DNA of 64,000 nucleotides, taken from Warburgia ugandensis (lineage: Eukaryota > Streptophyta > Magnoliopsida > Canellales > Canellaceae). The DNA lies in the NCBI GenBank assembly GCA_035236585.1, contig CP141130.1:76703944-76767943 (forward strand), read 5' to 3'. The notes below the pieces were generated by a model. That model saw nothing but the letters and a program-made list of their open reading frames with translations. It made no database searches and was not told where the DNA came from. Below, piece by piece: positions 12,452-24,015 of this stretch. The position numbers and the translations under genes were made by a program. Position 1 is the stretch's first letter. Every line of letters starts with the position of its first letter.

Positions 12452-12508
12452 GGAAGGCTTCCACTCTTTGATGAGACTAACAGATATACTTACAAATATT
12501 ACATGTAA
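12452..12508 (+). pseudogene. Copia Gag N-terminal remnant
   Basis: One frame reads GRLPLFDETNRYTYKYYM and then a stop. This is recognisably the copia Gag opening (proline, L-F-D-G-T-N-Y, then Y-W-K in intact elements). It lies 83 bp after the primer-binding site, as expected. Nothing further of the Gag is readable, so the element is truncated here. Confidence 0.6.
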
Positions 12509-13362
12509 TACCTCTATATTTAGTAGCTTTTACCCCTAAGATTTACTTAAATATCACTATTTAGATTTTATTTTATATTTTACAAGAGCAAGACAATTGT
12601 CCAAGCAATATTATGGCACTACATGCCATAAACCATGAAGTCTAGAGGATCAAAATGATATGAGGGTATTCTAGCAAAGTTAGAGTAGTAAAAAAACCCT
12701 AAAGCACTGTCCGCCTTTATCTGTACTAAAAGGGTGTTCTTATCAAAAGTAAAGGTGAAGACTTCCTGCAAGTATTCCACGACCTTTGGAAGCTTTTCTA
12801 CCACCTTTGGAAGCTTCTTAGAAAATCTTAAATCACATACAATAGATACAAATATAATGAGAGCCTTTTTAAAAAAAAAATAAGTCAAAAGATTAGGACT
12901 CGCATGAAGACACATTCCATTCATTGTCTCTCTTACTTAACCAAAAGAAGGAACCACCAAAAGATTTAGATAATTTTCCCATGCAAGCAAGTGTACCCCC
13001 CTTTATTACACTTTTTCAAATGAGAAAAATAAGGAAGAATAAGGAGGTGAAGAGAGAGACAATTTATGAAAAATCTACAAGCAATCCTTACTTTTCAAGC
13101 ACTCAAAAGCTAAAATATATCCTTATTTGTGAATATCCTAAGCAACCAATGAGAACTTACAAGAATAAGGATGGACTAATGAGAAACAAGAATGCAATGA
13201 AGACTAGTACTTCATCCTATTGGTGGATATGTTTTTCAATAGGCTACTCACCTAATTTTTAGGAAAAAAAATGTCCCACTCTAAAGGGAGAGACGTTCTC
13301 TACTACTTGAAGCCCATTGGTTAGAGAAAAAATGATTTGCTAGGTATAATAACTTAAAACAT
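12509..13362. other. No gene recognised
   Basis: Two overlapping-strand open frames of about 100 residues exist (12619-12924 minus and 12924-13262 plus). Neither has a recognisable motif. A short repeat, ACCTTTGGAAGCTT, occurs twice near 12783-12813. Confidence 0.35.
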
Positions 13363-13515
13363 AGTTGGCTCTATTGGCTACAGAGTAAGTTTAAATGCTT
13401 TAGGACCAAAGTTGAAGTTTTAAAATTCTCCCAAAACACAATCTCTTAGATAATGTAAAGACATGAACTTTGGTCCTAAAGCATTTATACTTAATCTGTA
13501 ACCAATAGAGCCACT
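13363..13515. mobile_element. 153-bp hairpin, MITE-like
   Basis: Arms 13363-13415 and 13465-13515 are near-perfect reverse complements (the core GGACCAAAG and CTTTGGTCC, and the outer GGCTCTATTGG and CCAATAGAGCC). The loop is about 50 bp. The element type and target duplication are not resolved; TAG lies at both outer edges. A transcript would fold into a long microRNA-precursor-like stem. Confidence 0.7.
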
Positions 13516-13559
13516 AGCTTTTGTTGTCAATTTGATACAAAATCAAGTATTTATATTAT

Positions 13560-15371
13560 AAAAATTCAAGTTGTTACATTGGGAGAGAAATAAGGAGGAA
13601 ACCTAGAGTGGATAAGGAATTTCAATGGAATCTAAACCATTCACTTTAAGGCATGTCAATCCAATAGTGAAGAGAAAATGAGCTATAAAAGAGTTCCTTT
13701 TGGATTAGGAAACCTCAACAAAATTTCATCCATTCAAGCTAGGGTAAAGCATAATCCAATGAACAAGAATGATGCAGAGAAAAGTTATAAACCCTATCCA
13801 CCTCTTGAGAATTCAAAGTGAAACCTTAAGGAGGAAAATATATTCGTCATCCATTATCCAACGATCCACCTCTCTCCTTGTCTTTCTAAATTTCATAAAG
13901 TCTTATAAAACTCTCATAGAGTTCCACTCCTACTTCATCAATCCTTTCTATTTCCCATATCACTTCCTTTATTTTCTTCTACTTCTTTTCTTCCCAGCTT
14001 ATCTTCTTTCCCCAATCATCTTTATCTTATTCCGCTTAACCCATCTCCATATCTTTCCATCTCTTTCACTCTACATTCCATGTTCAACACTTCCTTCCCA
14101 TTGCATTCCACACCCCTTTCTTTTCTCTCTTATCCCTTACATCTTCCATTCCATCTCAACCATTCTTTACTCTTTCATTCTTATGATCTTAACCATTCAC
14201 CTCTTAGGGCTTCCACCTTAGAACTATATAAATAGAGGTGAAAAAAAATGAGAATAGATCTCTTACTTTTCCCTAGAACCTAAAGCTAAATTTTGTAGAA
14301 ACGAAGGAAGAAAGATCACTCTCACCATCTCCCTCTTAGAGCATAATCTCCACCACAAGGAGAATAGCTAAGAGTCTTAACCTACCATTGCTTCCTCCAT
14401 CCCTCCTTCTTCTCCCATCTTTTCTCTCATTCCCTTCACTCTCACTTACATGCATCACCTTCTCTCTCGCACGCATCTCCCTACATGTCCCCCTTCAACC
14501 CTCTCTCTTTCATCACTTCCCTTTCTCATCCCACCTTGCAGTCCCTTACACACAAGCCCCCTTCTTCCTATCATTTCCATGCCATCCATTTTTGTTTTTG
14601 AATGCATCCTACATCCCCTTGCTTTCAATCACAACCCCCCAATAGTCCCCCCCCTCTTCCTTTTCCATGCATAGCCTTCTTAGTTTTCCATCTTCTTTTC
14701 CTTGGGATTTTGGGAACAACTTGATAAGGAAAGGAAGAGAAATCCTTATGCCTTTTTCCATGGCAGCCAAGGTTTCTTCCTCCTAAACATGGTTATAGTT
14801 CGAGGCTTATTTCGGGTGAGTGGCATGTTGGGAGACTTCACTCTTTGATTGTCTGCTACGATTCAAGTGCCTAAACAAGTAAACAAAGTCACTTTGATGA
14901 TGTTAGATTGATTGTAAATTAGTGTACTTTGGGTTGGATTGAGGTGTACAAGCCCTTGTTGGTTGACACAATAGGAGCCATAAAGCAGAAGTTCAAGCCT
15001 TTAAAAAGGAAGGGAACACGTAAAGATCCTTGTTGAGTGACACAACAAAGGAATCCTACAACGGACACTTTAAGGAAGTTTTTCATTGTTTGCTTTCTTT
15101 TGTTCTTTTCCTTGCTGTATGTACTCAATTTCCTTGCAATCAATTTCTATTAGTGAAAGTATTTTCTAATTTCTTATTTCGTTGCTTTGCTTTACTTACT
15201 TTATTTCCTTGATTTACCTTAATGCTTAAAGGTATTTACTTTCCTTAATCATTGGCTAGGTTAAGGTAGGATTATCTAAGTTTAATTGAAGTCCATTAAT
15301 TATAGATTCTCTATGGGATTGACCAGTATCTGCCTTGTTTATACTATAATAGGCCCATACACTTGCCTACA
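13560..15371 (+). mobile_element. LTR-like region: promoter, pyrimidine-rich leader, gypsy-style LTR end
   Basis: The region has a TATA box at 14225, a long C/T-rich leader (about 14330-14660) and a right end reading CTCTATGGGATTGACC, then CTATAATAGGCCCATACACT. That matches in style the certain LTR end at 23401-23487 (GTGGGATCGACCC, then CTACAATAGCCCGTGTACT). No paired LTR or primer-binding site was identified, so the left boundary is approximate. Long open frames inside it (for example 13769-14221) are low-complexity products of the pyrimidine bias. Confidence 0.45.
14225..14235 (+). promoter_or_regulatory. TATA box of the LTR-like region
   Basis: TATATAAATAG, a strong plant TATA match, about 100 bp before a purine-rich then C/T-rich leader. 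Confidence 0.5.
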
Positions 15372-15613
15372 ATTGAAAGAAGGTCCTCACGGACTCTTTG
15401 TTATACTAGATGGTCTCCTATACTAGAATCCAGTGAGAAAATGGATTGAAGAAGATCACAAGAAGGCTCAAACCAATGACAAAACCATGATTCTTCTATA
15501 CTATGTGTTCCATGCAAATGAATTCTAGACTATCTACATGTGTATCAACAAAAAACTAGGACAAGTTAGAGGTGACTCGTGATTATATTGATCAAGTATA
15601 GAGATAAAAATCA

Positions 15614-15840
15614 AATGACTTTAAAAGTCCTTTTCCTCATAAAATTCCTCTTCATGCCAAAATAAAGTGTGTACTTTTGAAGTTGCTTGACTCAAATGAC
15701 TTCAAAAGTATATACTTTTAAAGTCGTTTAGGACTAAATGACTTAAAAAGTCAATCACTTTTAAAGTTGTTCAGAAATAAGTGACTTTAAAAGTTTAGGC
15801 TTTTGAAGTTGTTTGTGTTAAACAACTTTAAAAGTCCTTT
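15614..15840. repeat. 42-bp tandem repeat with internal dyads
   Basis: Units start near 15698, 15740, 15783 and 15824 (spacing 41-43). Each has two opposed near-palindromes of the ACTTTTAAAGT kind, for example GACTTCAAAAGT and ACTTTTAAAGTCG. An older related unit begins at 15617 (GACTTTAAAAGTCC). Seen directly; no function known. Confidence 0.75.
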
Positions 15841-16763
15841 CCTGAGAAAAAATTCCTCTTTGCGACATATTAAAGAAGTCATTTTTGATTAAACGACTCC
15901 TTAACTCTATACTTTTAAGGTTGTTTTTTTTTAAAGCACACACTTTAGTACTGGATTCATGTGTAGTAGTGGATTCATGCAAAGTTTCTCTGAATATCCA
16001 CCATATTTCTTAGACCATTAAGTTAGAGGTCATGTCTCTACTTCCTTTCATATTCTATGCATTTTTTAGAATACATATGTAGTCCAAGCATCTCTAGCTT
16101 CCCCTCTTAATAAGTCTCATGCAGTAGTACATAAGCATGCTTATAATCGGCCATTTGTCTATTTCATTAGAATAATTCATATTTGTGGTATTTTCACTTT
16201 CTGATCATTAAATGAATGTGTGTGTACTCTTCTGTCTTTATGAATGACTTACTTAAGGAATTGCTTATCTTTGTTGATTACTAATCCTAAGTTTTGGTAT
16301 AAATGAAAAGCAAAACTCAAACTAAGCCTTTAGTACTAGATGAATAAGGGGGGCTTCTTATTGCTTTAGTTCTTGGAGATGTTAAACTTAGTTTTCTGAT
16401 TGAGTGGACTCATTTGGGTCATAGGGACGTAGGACAATCTTTACCTGAGGTGGAGACTTTGTGTTTATAATCTATTTATGTTCACATAAAGCTAGCTATG
16501 TTAGAGACTTCAATAAAACCACTAAAAAGGATTAGATTAATTATAATGTCTTTCCCCTTAAAGATTAGAAGATTAATTAAAGTTAAAAGAAATGCACAAC
16601 TTTCATAAGCTATCCTTAATTACCACTTTAGACAAAATCACAAACTCTAACTTAGGGTAAGATAACAAAACCCTTTTAAGCATGTGGGCACCTAGAAAAT
16701 CTCTACAGTTACAACCACCATTATAGGAAATGATTTCATGTGGGACACCACATCTTGAAATGA

Positions 16764-17328
16764 TGTTTGTTAAGTGTTCAATTTTGATAAAAATACCCCT
16801 AATTTAGTATTTAATTAGAACACTAGACCATTAATTTTAAGATTTTACATAAAATATTTCATTTTAGCTTTAATTGGCCATCCAACTGTTGAATTATAAA
16901 ATTTAGTGGTTAGATGATTATTAAAGCTAATGAATGGTTTAGATTGTGCTAATTGGGTCATGTGCATTGCAGATCAGTCAACTCAGGCGTGGACGCTCCA
17001 GATCAAATCAAGGATATCAGATGAAGAGGATGAAGTTTCATAGAAATCAGATGGAATTTGAAGAGTCCTAGGACAGGACAAAGTTGAAGACTTGTAGAGT
17101 TCTAGCAAGTCTAGACTTCTAGTGGACCCCACTCTCTCTCTTATCTCTTTTTTCCCTCTCTCTTTCTTTTCTCTTATCTCTCTCCTCTCTTTTTCTTTTC
17201 TCTTATCTCTCTCCTCTCTTTTTCCCTTATCTCCCACTCTTTCATGTCTCTCTCTCCCTCTTCTTATATATTTCACTTCTCCACTCCCCACACACTGGTT
17301 TTTCCCTTCTCTTGGGGAGGTTGGGCTG

Positions 17329-17384
<56 letters not shown>

Positions 17385-17496
17385 CGTAGGAGGAGGGAGG
17401 CAGTCTCTCTAGCTCTCTCTCTCTTAATGGTCTAGATGTTCTAATTAAATACTAAATTAGGGGTATTTTTTTATCAAAATTGAACACTTAACACAC
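16764..17496. mobile_element. Terminal-inverted-repeat element, about 730 bp
   Basis: About 70-bp inverted termini: 16764-16834 and 17425-17496. They share GTTAAGTGTTCAATTTTGAT outward and CTAATTTAGTATTTAATTAG inward, with a 2-bp indel and a few mismatches. No transposase fits inside; the core holds a CT-rich tract and a perfect CT array. TTAA or TTA sits at the inner junction of each terminus, and no longer target duplication is evident. It is probably a non-autonomous DNA element, superfamily undecided. Confidence 0.75.
17335..17380. repeat. CT dinucleotide array
   Basis: Uninterrupted (CT)n of about 46 bp, inside the terminal-inverted-repeat element. Confidence 0.95.
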
Positions 17497-18225
17497 ACTC
17501 CAACCCTCATTTTGCTAGTACCTAGCAAAAGATGGGAAAAATCAACTCAATTTATTTTTTATTTTTCAGGTCATCTCTATTTTTTCTGAGAGAATTATCT
17601 TTAATAAATCTATCTATTTTAGCAAACTAATAAAGATGACTAAATAATTCAAAACCTTAACCATGTGCTAAAACTATTCCATTCCAACTCAGATCTCAGA
17701 GTGAGTGTGTGCGTATACAGTCTACACATAGAACAATCTTTATCTCTAAGTGGACTTCTAACTTTTAAACTCCATTTGAAATATGTTTTGACCTCAATCC
17801 TTACTAATGGCATATGCTCAGAAATAAAATCTCCCAGATAGAGGGTTCAAATCATATCTCTCTTTTAATTATGTGAGAAGAGTCAATAAATGCGAATTTA
17901 GCTCATATATACTTATGAAGAACGGGAGTTACTAAGGAATTGTTTTGATCCCTTTGGAATGGATGCCATTACCTTTGAATATTTAGAAATACCACTCTTT
18001 TAGATCATATCTATTCATTTTCTCATCAAGATTATATTCATGCTAAAATCAATAGGTCTTTAACTTGGAAGAAACATAGGCTTAGGACAGGGTACAAAAG
18101 AAAGGGTATAAGGATATTCAAAGTTTCTTCAAAAAATAAGTAGAGGTCTTCTACTAAAGTTGACTATTCTTCTTTCCTTTTACTAAAGTGAATATTTCTG
18201 TTTCCATTTTTCTTTGCATTCCTCA

Positions 18226-18285
<60 letters not shown>

Positions 18286-19150
18286 CACGCTCTACTTTTT
18301 TCACACTTTTGAATCACTTTGAAGAATTTTTCTTGATATTCACTTTCTACTTTCATTTGCAACTAAAAGGTATTTCTTTATTCTTATCTAACTTATTTTT
18401 CAAACAAAATTGGTAATGGATAATTTATACTCGGTTAATATGGGTACAGGTTAATTTGGGTGACAAAAGAAAAGGCTTAATATAAAAGGCTCAAGTTGGC
18501 TAACTAGTGGTAAAATACTTATGGGTAGACTTTATGTTTCTAGGTTAACAACAAAGATGGCCTAAATCATTTTCTAGGTTTCCTATAATTCATCAAATTC
18601 AATGAACTTCCAGAATTTTAAAGGTAATATTCTAATTATTTTGATAATTAGCCAAATTTTAAGATTTTGGGATCAATTTTCTTTAAGTACACTGAAGAAA
18701 ATTTGGAACATTTATAACCTCTCAAAAAGGATGAATGGCTCTAAACCTCACCTAGGTTATAGGTCTCTACTAAATTTCTTCAGGATTTCTAAGTTATAGC
18801 TACTTAGTAATTTAGACTATCTATATGCAACTGCGTGTACATATGTGATCTGAGACTTTGCTTTCATAGAATATTGTAGAAAATGAGTAAAATGATGAAT
18901 TAATCATATTCAATTCCATTAATAAGCTAAAGTTATCTAGATTATATTTCAGAAAATCCAATTCTCATCATAGTATAGGAAATGACCTAAAATTTTTCAT
19001 TTTTTTCATTTCTTTTAAAACCAAGAAAGTCACCTAAAAAAAAAAAAACTAGAAATTGCTAGAATTCTACACCTCTCAACCTGACAAAAACATTGTCCTC
19101 AATGTTTGAAAAAGTAGGACCTAAAATGAATATGGGTGATGCAGAAAACA
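17497..19150. other. No gene seen
   Basis: AT-rich DNA. The only striking item is the CT array at 18230-18282. Confidence 0.4.
18230..18282. repeat. CT dinucleotide array
   Basis: Uninterrupted (CT)n of about 53 bp. Confidence 0.95.
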
Positions 19151-19154
19151 AAAA

Positions 19155-19205
19155 TAAAAAACTCTGGGTTGCCTCCTAGTGAGTGCTAAGTTTAACGTCT
19201 TCAGC
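19155..19205 (-). other. Conserved retroelement motif downstream of the gag-like frame
   Basis: On the minus strand it reads GGCTGAAGACGTTAAACTTA, then GCACTCACTAGGAGGCAACC. The GGGAGGCAACCC-type motif with GACGTTAAAC is familiar from Athila/Tat-class Ty3/gypsy internal regions. It lies 3' of the gag-like frame in the same orientation, so it supports one minus-strand element running from 21798 leftward. Confidence 0.55.
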
Positions 19206-19485
19206 CAGACGTATCCTCATTTATCGTTGAGTTTTCTTGATTCCAATAATGAAATGGCAAGATTTCTCACGCCACTTCAAAATCTTACGATAATCTATAT
19301 ATTTCATCCACCCTGAAATTTTTGGTGATGGTCGTATTATAACACAATAGACTACCATGAATGTCAATTGAGTGGGACCACTTTGATGATCTCCTATCTT
19401 CAATATTTCACGGTAATAAATATAATTCCTCCACCTTGAAATTTTGGGTGGTGGAATCTCTATAACAATTAGAACTACTGTGAAT

Positions 19486-20691
19486 TTAAATTCCATTGGA
19501 CCATATAGATGTGAATGGTCCTCCTTTTCCCTTATATTTTTTCTGAGATTGAGGTATGAGCTGACTCTGCCCTTCCTTATAAGATTGTTCTTGTATTAAT
19601 AGAGGAGGGGGCATGGTTTTGCTTACATCTTGATCCTCTTCTAGTGTGTACCTTAGAGTCGGTTGAGGTATGGACAGTGTATCAATGAACTCTTTTTCCT
19701 CATGTTCAATTGGCTCATGTAATACTTTAGGTGGGCCTAATTTCTTATCTAATGATTGTTCAAATAAAGTCTGTAGGTCCCAATCAGGTACATCTTCAAC
19801 ATTACAAGGCTCAATTTGAATTTTAGGCTCTGTAAGGGGTTTTACTTTATCTTGCCATTGAGGAGTTTTCATTAGTGGCACAATATCCAACAATTCCTCT
19901 ACCTCTTCAAAGGATGTTCCTTCATCAATTTTGTAAAAATAGACTAGACACGAATTGAGTAGTTCTATGTTGGAGGTTTCTATGAATTCATCATCTTCTT
20001 CAATGGATGTCTCTTTATCAGAATCATAACAATGACTCAGATCTACCTCGAGTATATCTGTTTTGGAGATTTATGTGGATGGTAGTTCAAAATGATCACA
20101 TGAATTCTCTATCCTATAATCATTAATAGATGGTTCATCCTTATTCTCATTTGGTACAAATCCTCCAAATCTTTCCATAAATTGACCCATCACTTCACGA
20201 AGTTGTTTAGTCGATTCTACTAATACCCTAAGTCTCTCATTGAATGTGTCTTCCTCCTGTGATGAAGGCATCGACTCAATAGGCATATACTATTGTGTCA
20301 TTGGAGTGCTGCCAAAGGAGTGATCAGGTTGGACCCATAATTGTTGCTCCTCATTTTTGTGATAATCTTGGTAGGGTTGATTAGGGTACGACCATGCTGG
20401 TTCTTCCTGAGATGGTTGATAATCCTGAGACCATGATTGTTCCTGATACCTAGCCCATCCACTGGAATCTTGGTAATTTGTCTCAGGATAGTAATTATTA
20501 CTAGGTTCAGTGAATGCATGAGGTGCATCTATTGGCTCCTGATAATAATCATTATATGTAGAGCCATATTGCCAAGTAGAATTGGGATATTGTGGTTTAG
20601 GATAAGCATAGTAATTGTTGTACTGAGGTTGTGAATATGACTCAGTATCTTACCTTGAGGCAAATAACCTATCTCTTGTACGAGTCATCAT
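19486..20691 (-). pseudogene. Gag-like open frame of a minus-strand LTR retroelement, three stops
   Basis: One frame of 402 codons reads from ATG at 20691 (MMTRTRDRLF) to the stop at 19486. It is broken by in-frame stops at 20652-20650, 20292-20290 and 20073-20071. The first third is rich in Tyr, Asn, Gln and Pro (QPQYNNYYAYPKPQYPN). Next comes a charged, coiled-coil-like stretch (NERLRVLVESTKQLREVMGQ), then a Glu/Asp-rich tail with PEIQIEP-like text ending GPFTSIWSNG. I read it as the Gag-type protein of a non-autonomous or Athila/Tat-related element. The support is position: an Asp-tRNA-type primer-binding site and LTR lie 1.1 kb upstream. No protease, RT or integrase follows before 19155. 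The stop at 20652 lies within AAGGTAAGAT, a good splice-donor match, so splicing is a remote alternative. Confidence 0.6.
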
Positions 20692-21774
20692 TTATCTATC
20701 CCATCATTCTTTTTTTTTTTTTTTGGAAGACTATCTTAAATGATGCAACCTAAATGCCTAGAATGATGCACAATCAAGCAATCCCCTGAGGCTAAAAAGC
20801 ATATATATTTTGATTTTCTATGGGGACAATGCTTTTAATTAGCCTAATCTAATGCTCCTCCTCTCTTGAGAAGTAGACCACTGCTTACCAGTTAGGTTCT
20901 AGCCAAAGCTGTTAATACAACCCTCGTGTAAGGAGGCGTTTAGACTTCAACAAACGTCGACAGGAGGTGGGGGAAGAGTGAGGCTCTATTAGACAACCCC
21001 AAATAACCACAGTGATCAAAAGCCACTGGAATGATAGTAAATCGTGTCATATTAAGAAGGTCCTACGAGAGTGTGATGACCCTATAGGTCTCTTTTAATT
21101 GATTTTAACTTAAAGTAAATGGTGGGGTTGCGCGCTTGAGGTGATTATCCTAGGTGGGCCAAGGAGTGGTGATGAAATCCACCCTTGATCTTGTGGGGGT
21201 AGGATGCCCCTACTAATTAATTTTCATACACTATGGAAATTTGATCAACATATAATTCACCTTAAAGCGTTAGACGTGTCCTAAAATGCAATTGAAACCA
21301 ATAAACTAATGCAAAATCCTAAAATGCAACAATTATAACAGATGCTTTCTATATGAGTTACACTAACAAACAATGAAAATTATTCTAAATGCAAACCCTA
21401 ATCTAGAAAATAAATGAGTGAGAAGACTTACAGTGAGGTTTTTGATGAAGATCAAGTGTGGGCCACCTTATCCCACACTTGCCTTGCATTATTACAACCC
21501 CTTAAAAATTAAAATTAAAAATGCAAATTACAAAGGGGCCTCACTACAAGATTCACTCAAAAAAGTTCCTAATCTAAGAAAGCAAGAAAAATCTATCTAA
21601 TTGATGAAGCTCCACTCCAATTTCCTGAAAAAAAAAAAAAATTAGTACCAAATTCAGGAAATAAAGTGGTTATGCACTAAAAATCCTTAAAGATGCACCT
21701 AAGAATGCCTAAAATGCAATTTCTAATTTTTTTTTTTGGATTTTAATTAAATTTTATAAAAACTCCATTGCAGG

Positions 21775-21792
21775 TCCCCGGCAACAGCGCCA
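21775..21792 (-). other. Primer-binding site of the minus-strand element
   Basis: On the minus strand it reads TGGCGCTGTTGCCGGGGA, one change from the TGGCGCCGTTGCCGGGGA site typical of Athila/Tat-class Ty3/gypsy elements. It lies six bases after the ACA end of the minus-oriented LTR at 21799. This fixes the element's direction (right to left) and makes that LTR its 5' LTR. Confidence 0.85.
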
Positions 21793-21798
21793 AAAACT

Positions 21799-22165
21799 TG
21801 TCGATTGTTTAACCGCAAGTGCACGGGCTATTGTAGTGTAGCTTATGCAAGTACGGAAAAAAAAAATCTAGTTTTTAAGAGAAAAACCAGACAAAGAGAG
21901 AGGGGAAGAAGGAAGGAGAAGAAGAAGGGAGAGAGAAGTGGGGACGTGGGATTGGAAACCCAGTTCGGGTTTCCTTCTCCAAGACTTTTGATTTGGGTTT
22001 CCTCCCTTGGACCTTCTGGTGACTTTGGAATGGCTGCCGAAGAAGAAGAGAAATTGGAGGAAAATTAGAGAAGGAGGAAGAGGGGGGAAGAAGGAGGGAG
22101 AAGAAAGGAGAGGAAAGGAATCAGAAGAAAACCCCCCAAGACTACTCGGATCTGAGAAGAAGGGG
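21799..22165 (-). mobile_element. 5' LTR (minus strand), left arm of an inverted LTR pair
   Basis: The outer end TGTCGATTGTTTAACCGC is the reverse complement of the end at 23470-23487. The arm also matches the right-hand LTR through the GGTTTCC/GGAAACC block, the (CTT/GAA)-rich block and GATCTGAGAAGAAGGGG. It lacks about 365 bp that the right LTR has (about 23062-23425, with the polyadenylation signal). It ends abruptly at a run of G near 22161-22175. Confidence 0.75.
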
Positions 22166-22193
22166 GGGGGGGGGGGCGGCCTGGCCGGCACAT

Positions 22194-22300
<107 letters not shown>

Positions 22301-22689
22301 TCATCGTTTTCTTTTCCAATGCTTCAACCCCACCTTCATTGCACATCCTTTCCCACCTCTATCTGTCTCCTATTCTCCCTTTGCTCTTAGCTCCTCATCT
22401 CTCGTCTCTCACCTCTGCACCATTCCTCCCTCTCTCTTTCTCCCTTCATTCTATCCCTTGCCCAATCTCGTAACTCCTACACCACCCAAACCAGCACTTC
22501 CTAGACCACATCAATCTCCCTCTGTTCACAGGCGTTGTTTTTTTTTTTTTTTTGTTTTTTTGTTTTTTCGTTTGTTGCTCAGCCTAGCTCAACCAGTTCC
22601 GAGGGACGTCACATCCTCATAAAAAGCGTCGTTTTCCAGCAGCCAGGTGTTTGCACATATGCTGCATCCAACGCCCAACCGGCTAGCTT

Positions 22690-23487
22690 ACCCCCTTCTT
22701 CTCAGATCCGGACGGTCTTGGGGAAGAAAACCCGTTCTGGGTTTTCTCCCGATTCCTTTCCTCTCCTTTCTTCTCCCTCCTTCTTCCCCCCTTCCTCCTT
22801 CTCTAATTTTCCTCCGATTTCTCTTCTTCTCCGGCAGCCATTCCAAAGTCACCAGACGGTCCAAGGGAGGAAACCCAAATCAGAAGTCTCGGAGAAGGAA
22901 ACCCGAATTGGGTTTCCAATCCCGCGTCCCCACTTCTCTCTCCCTTCTCCTTCTCCTTCTCCTTCTTCCTTCTTCCTTCTTCCTTCTTCCTTCCTCCCTC
23001 CTTTCTCCTTTCTCCTTTCTCATCTCTCTTCGTCTGGTTTTTCTCTTAAAAACCAGATTTTTTCACGAATTCCAATTCTGCCCCTGGCAGATCTCATTCA
23101 TTCCAAGACTGTCCTTTGTCTGAAATACCATTTGGGTCCCAAGTTTAATTCCATCTGAGTCCCTGGTTTAATTCCATATGTATCCCAGTGCTATTCTGGT
23201 TTTACATTATCCACATTCTGATTATCCAGGGATAGGCTTATCCAGGACTGCTTATTTCGTTGCATTTTCTGTGTTTTTGGAATAAATAATTGTGTACATT
23301 GTAACAATTGAATAAATATGGATTTTATTTTATAGTTAGTTGAATTTTGCTATATTCTTTGTTTTGGTTCTTTTATTAATTGAATTTTATTGAAAACTCC
23401 ATTTTAAATCAAGTCTCCGTGGGATCGACCCATACTTGCATAAGCTACACTACAATAGCCCGTGTACTCGCGGTTAAACAATCAACA
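22690..23487 (+). mobile_element. LTR (plus strand), right arm of the inverted pair
   Basis: Plus-oriented LTR ending GTTAAACAATCAACA at 23487. It carries a pyrimidine-rich leader, AATAAA at 23281-23286, and the terminal GGGATCGACCC and TACAATAGCCCGTGTACTCG blocks. The true left end probably lies further left, within 22300-22690. No primer-binding site follows; the sequence goes straight into minus-strand integrase, so this copy is solo or truncated. Confidence 0.75.
23281..23286 (+). promoter_or_regulatory. Polyadenylation signal in the plus-strand LTR
   Basis: AATAAA (context GGAATAAATAATTG), about 200 bp before the LTR end, in the place expected for the end of R. Confidence 0.5.
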
Positions 23488-24015
23488 ATGTTGAATTGAA
23501 TGAATTTGGCCCTGACCTTGGATGAAATGGTAGCATAAGAGGTTGTCTCAACCCAATTGGTGAAGCAGTCCATGGCAACCAAAATAGACTTACGCTCCTA
23601 TGATGATTTGGGTGACACTTTGCCAGTGATATTGATATTTGATGTAGAGAATGACCAAGGTGAAGTGAGTTGTTACAACTCTGTGGGTGGTGTGTGCATT
23701 AAATTCATGTAGGTATGACGTTGGTGGCACTTCTTCACATATTTGCAATTATCATTGTCTAGAAATGACCAATAGTATCCTTGTTTAAGGACCTTCTTTG
23801 TTAATCCGATGCCATTCATATGGGAGCCACATACCCTTGCATGAATGTTTTCTAGGATGAATGCTACCTTTTCTATTGTGACACAACAATGATGGATCCT
23901 TTTATAGGATCTTTCATACAGGCACTCCCTATGGACGATGTGATGTGCAACATATTATCTAAAATGCTTTTATCCTTGCTAGAAGCCCCTTTTGGGTAAA
24001 TGCACTTGGTAATGT
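23488..24015 (-). pseudogene. Ty3/gypsy integrase fragment
   Basis: On the minus strand, 23960 down to 23488 reads as integrase. The zinc-binding part is HARVCGSHMNG, LTKKVLKQGYYW, then CKYVKKCHQRH. Next come HTPPTEL, the start of the catalytic core (SPWSF), and then ILVAMDCFTNWVETTSYATI, the family's D-x-F-T-K-W-V-E-A signature. Stops interrupt it (for example after PPTEL and after PKSS). It is cut at 23488 by the LTR and at 24015 by the solo LTR insertion. The 5' part (YPKGASSKDKSIL) joins in sense to 26612 onward. Lineage is probably Athila/Tat. Confidence 0.85.

Noticed and set aside
12619..13262. 101-codon minus and 112-codon plus frames
   Set aside because: No recognisable motif or codon bias, no splice context; near chance length for this DNA.
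13769..14645. 150-codon and 85-codon frames
   Set aside because: Leu/Phe/Ser/Pro-rich translation of C/T-rich LTR-like DNA, no motif, overlapping frames equally open.
17122..17435. 96- and 63-codon frames, and the 102-codon minus-strand frame at 16983-17291
   Set aside because: Translations of the CT-rich core of the inverted-repeat element.
22535..23158. 207-codon plus-strand frame, with a 158-codon overlapping frame
   Set aside because: Low-complexity Ser/Pro/Phe text from the pyrimidine-rich LTR leader. Frames on both strands are equally open, and the start lies in a poly-T run.
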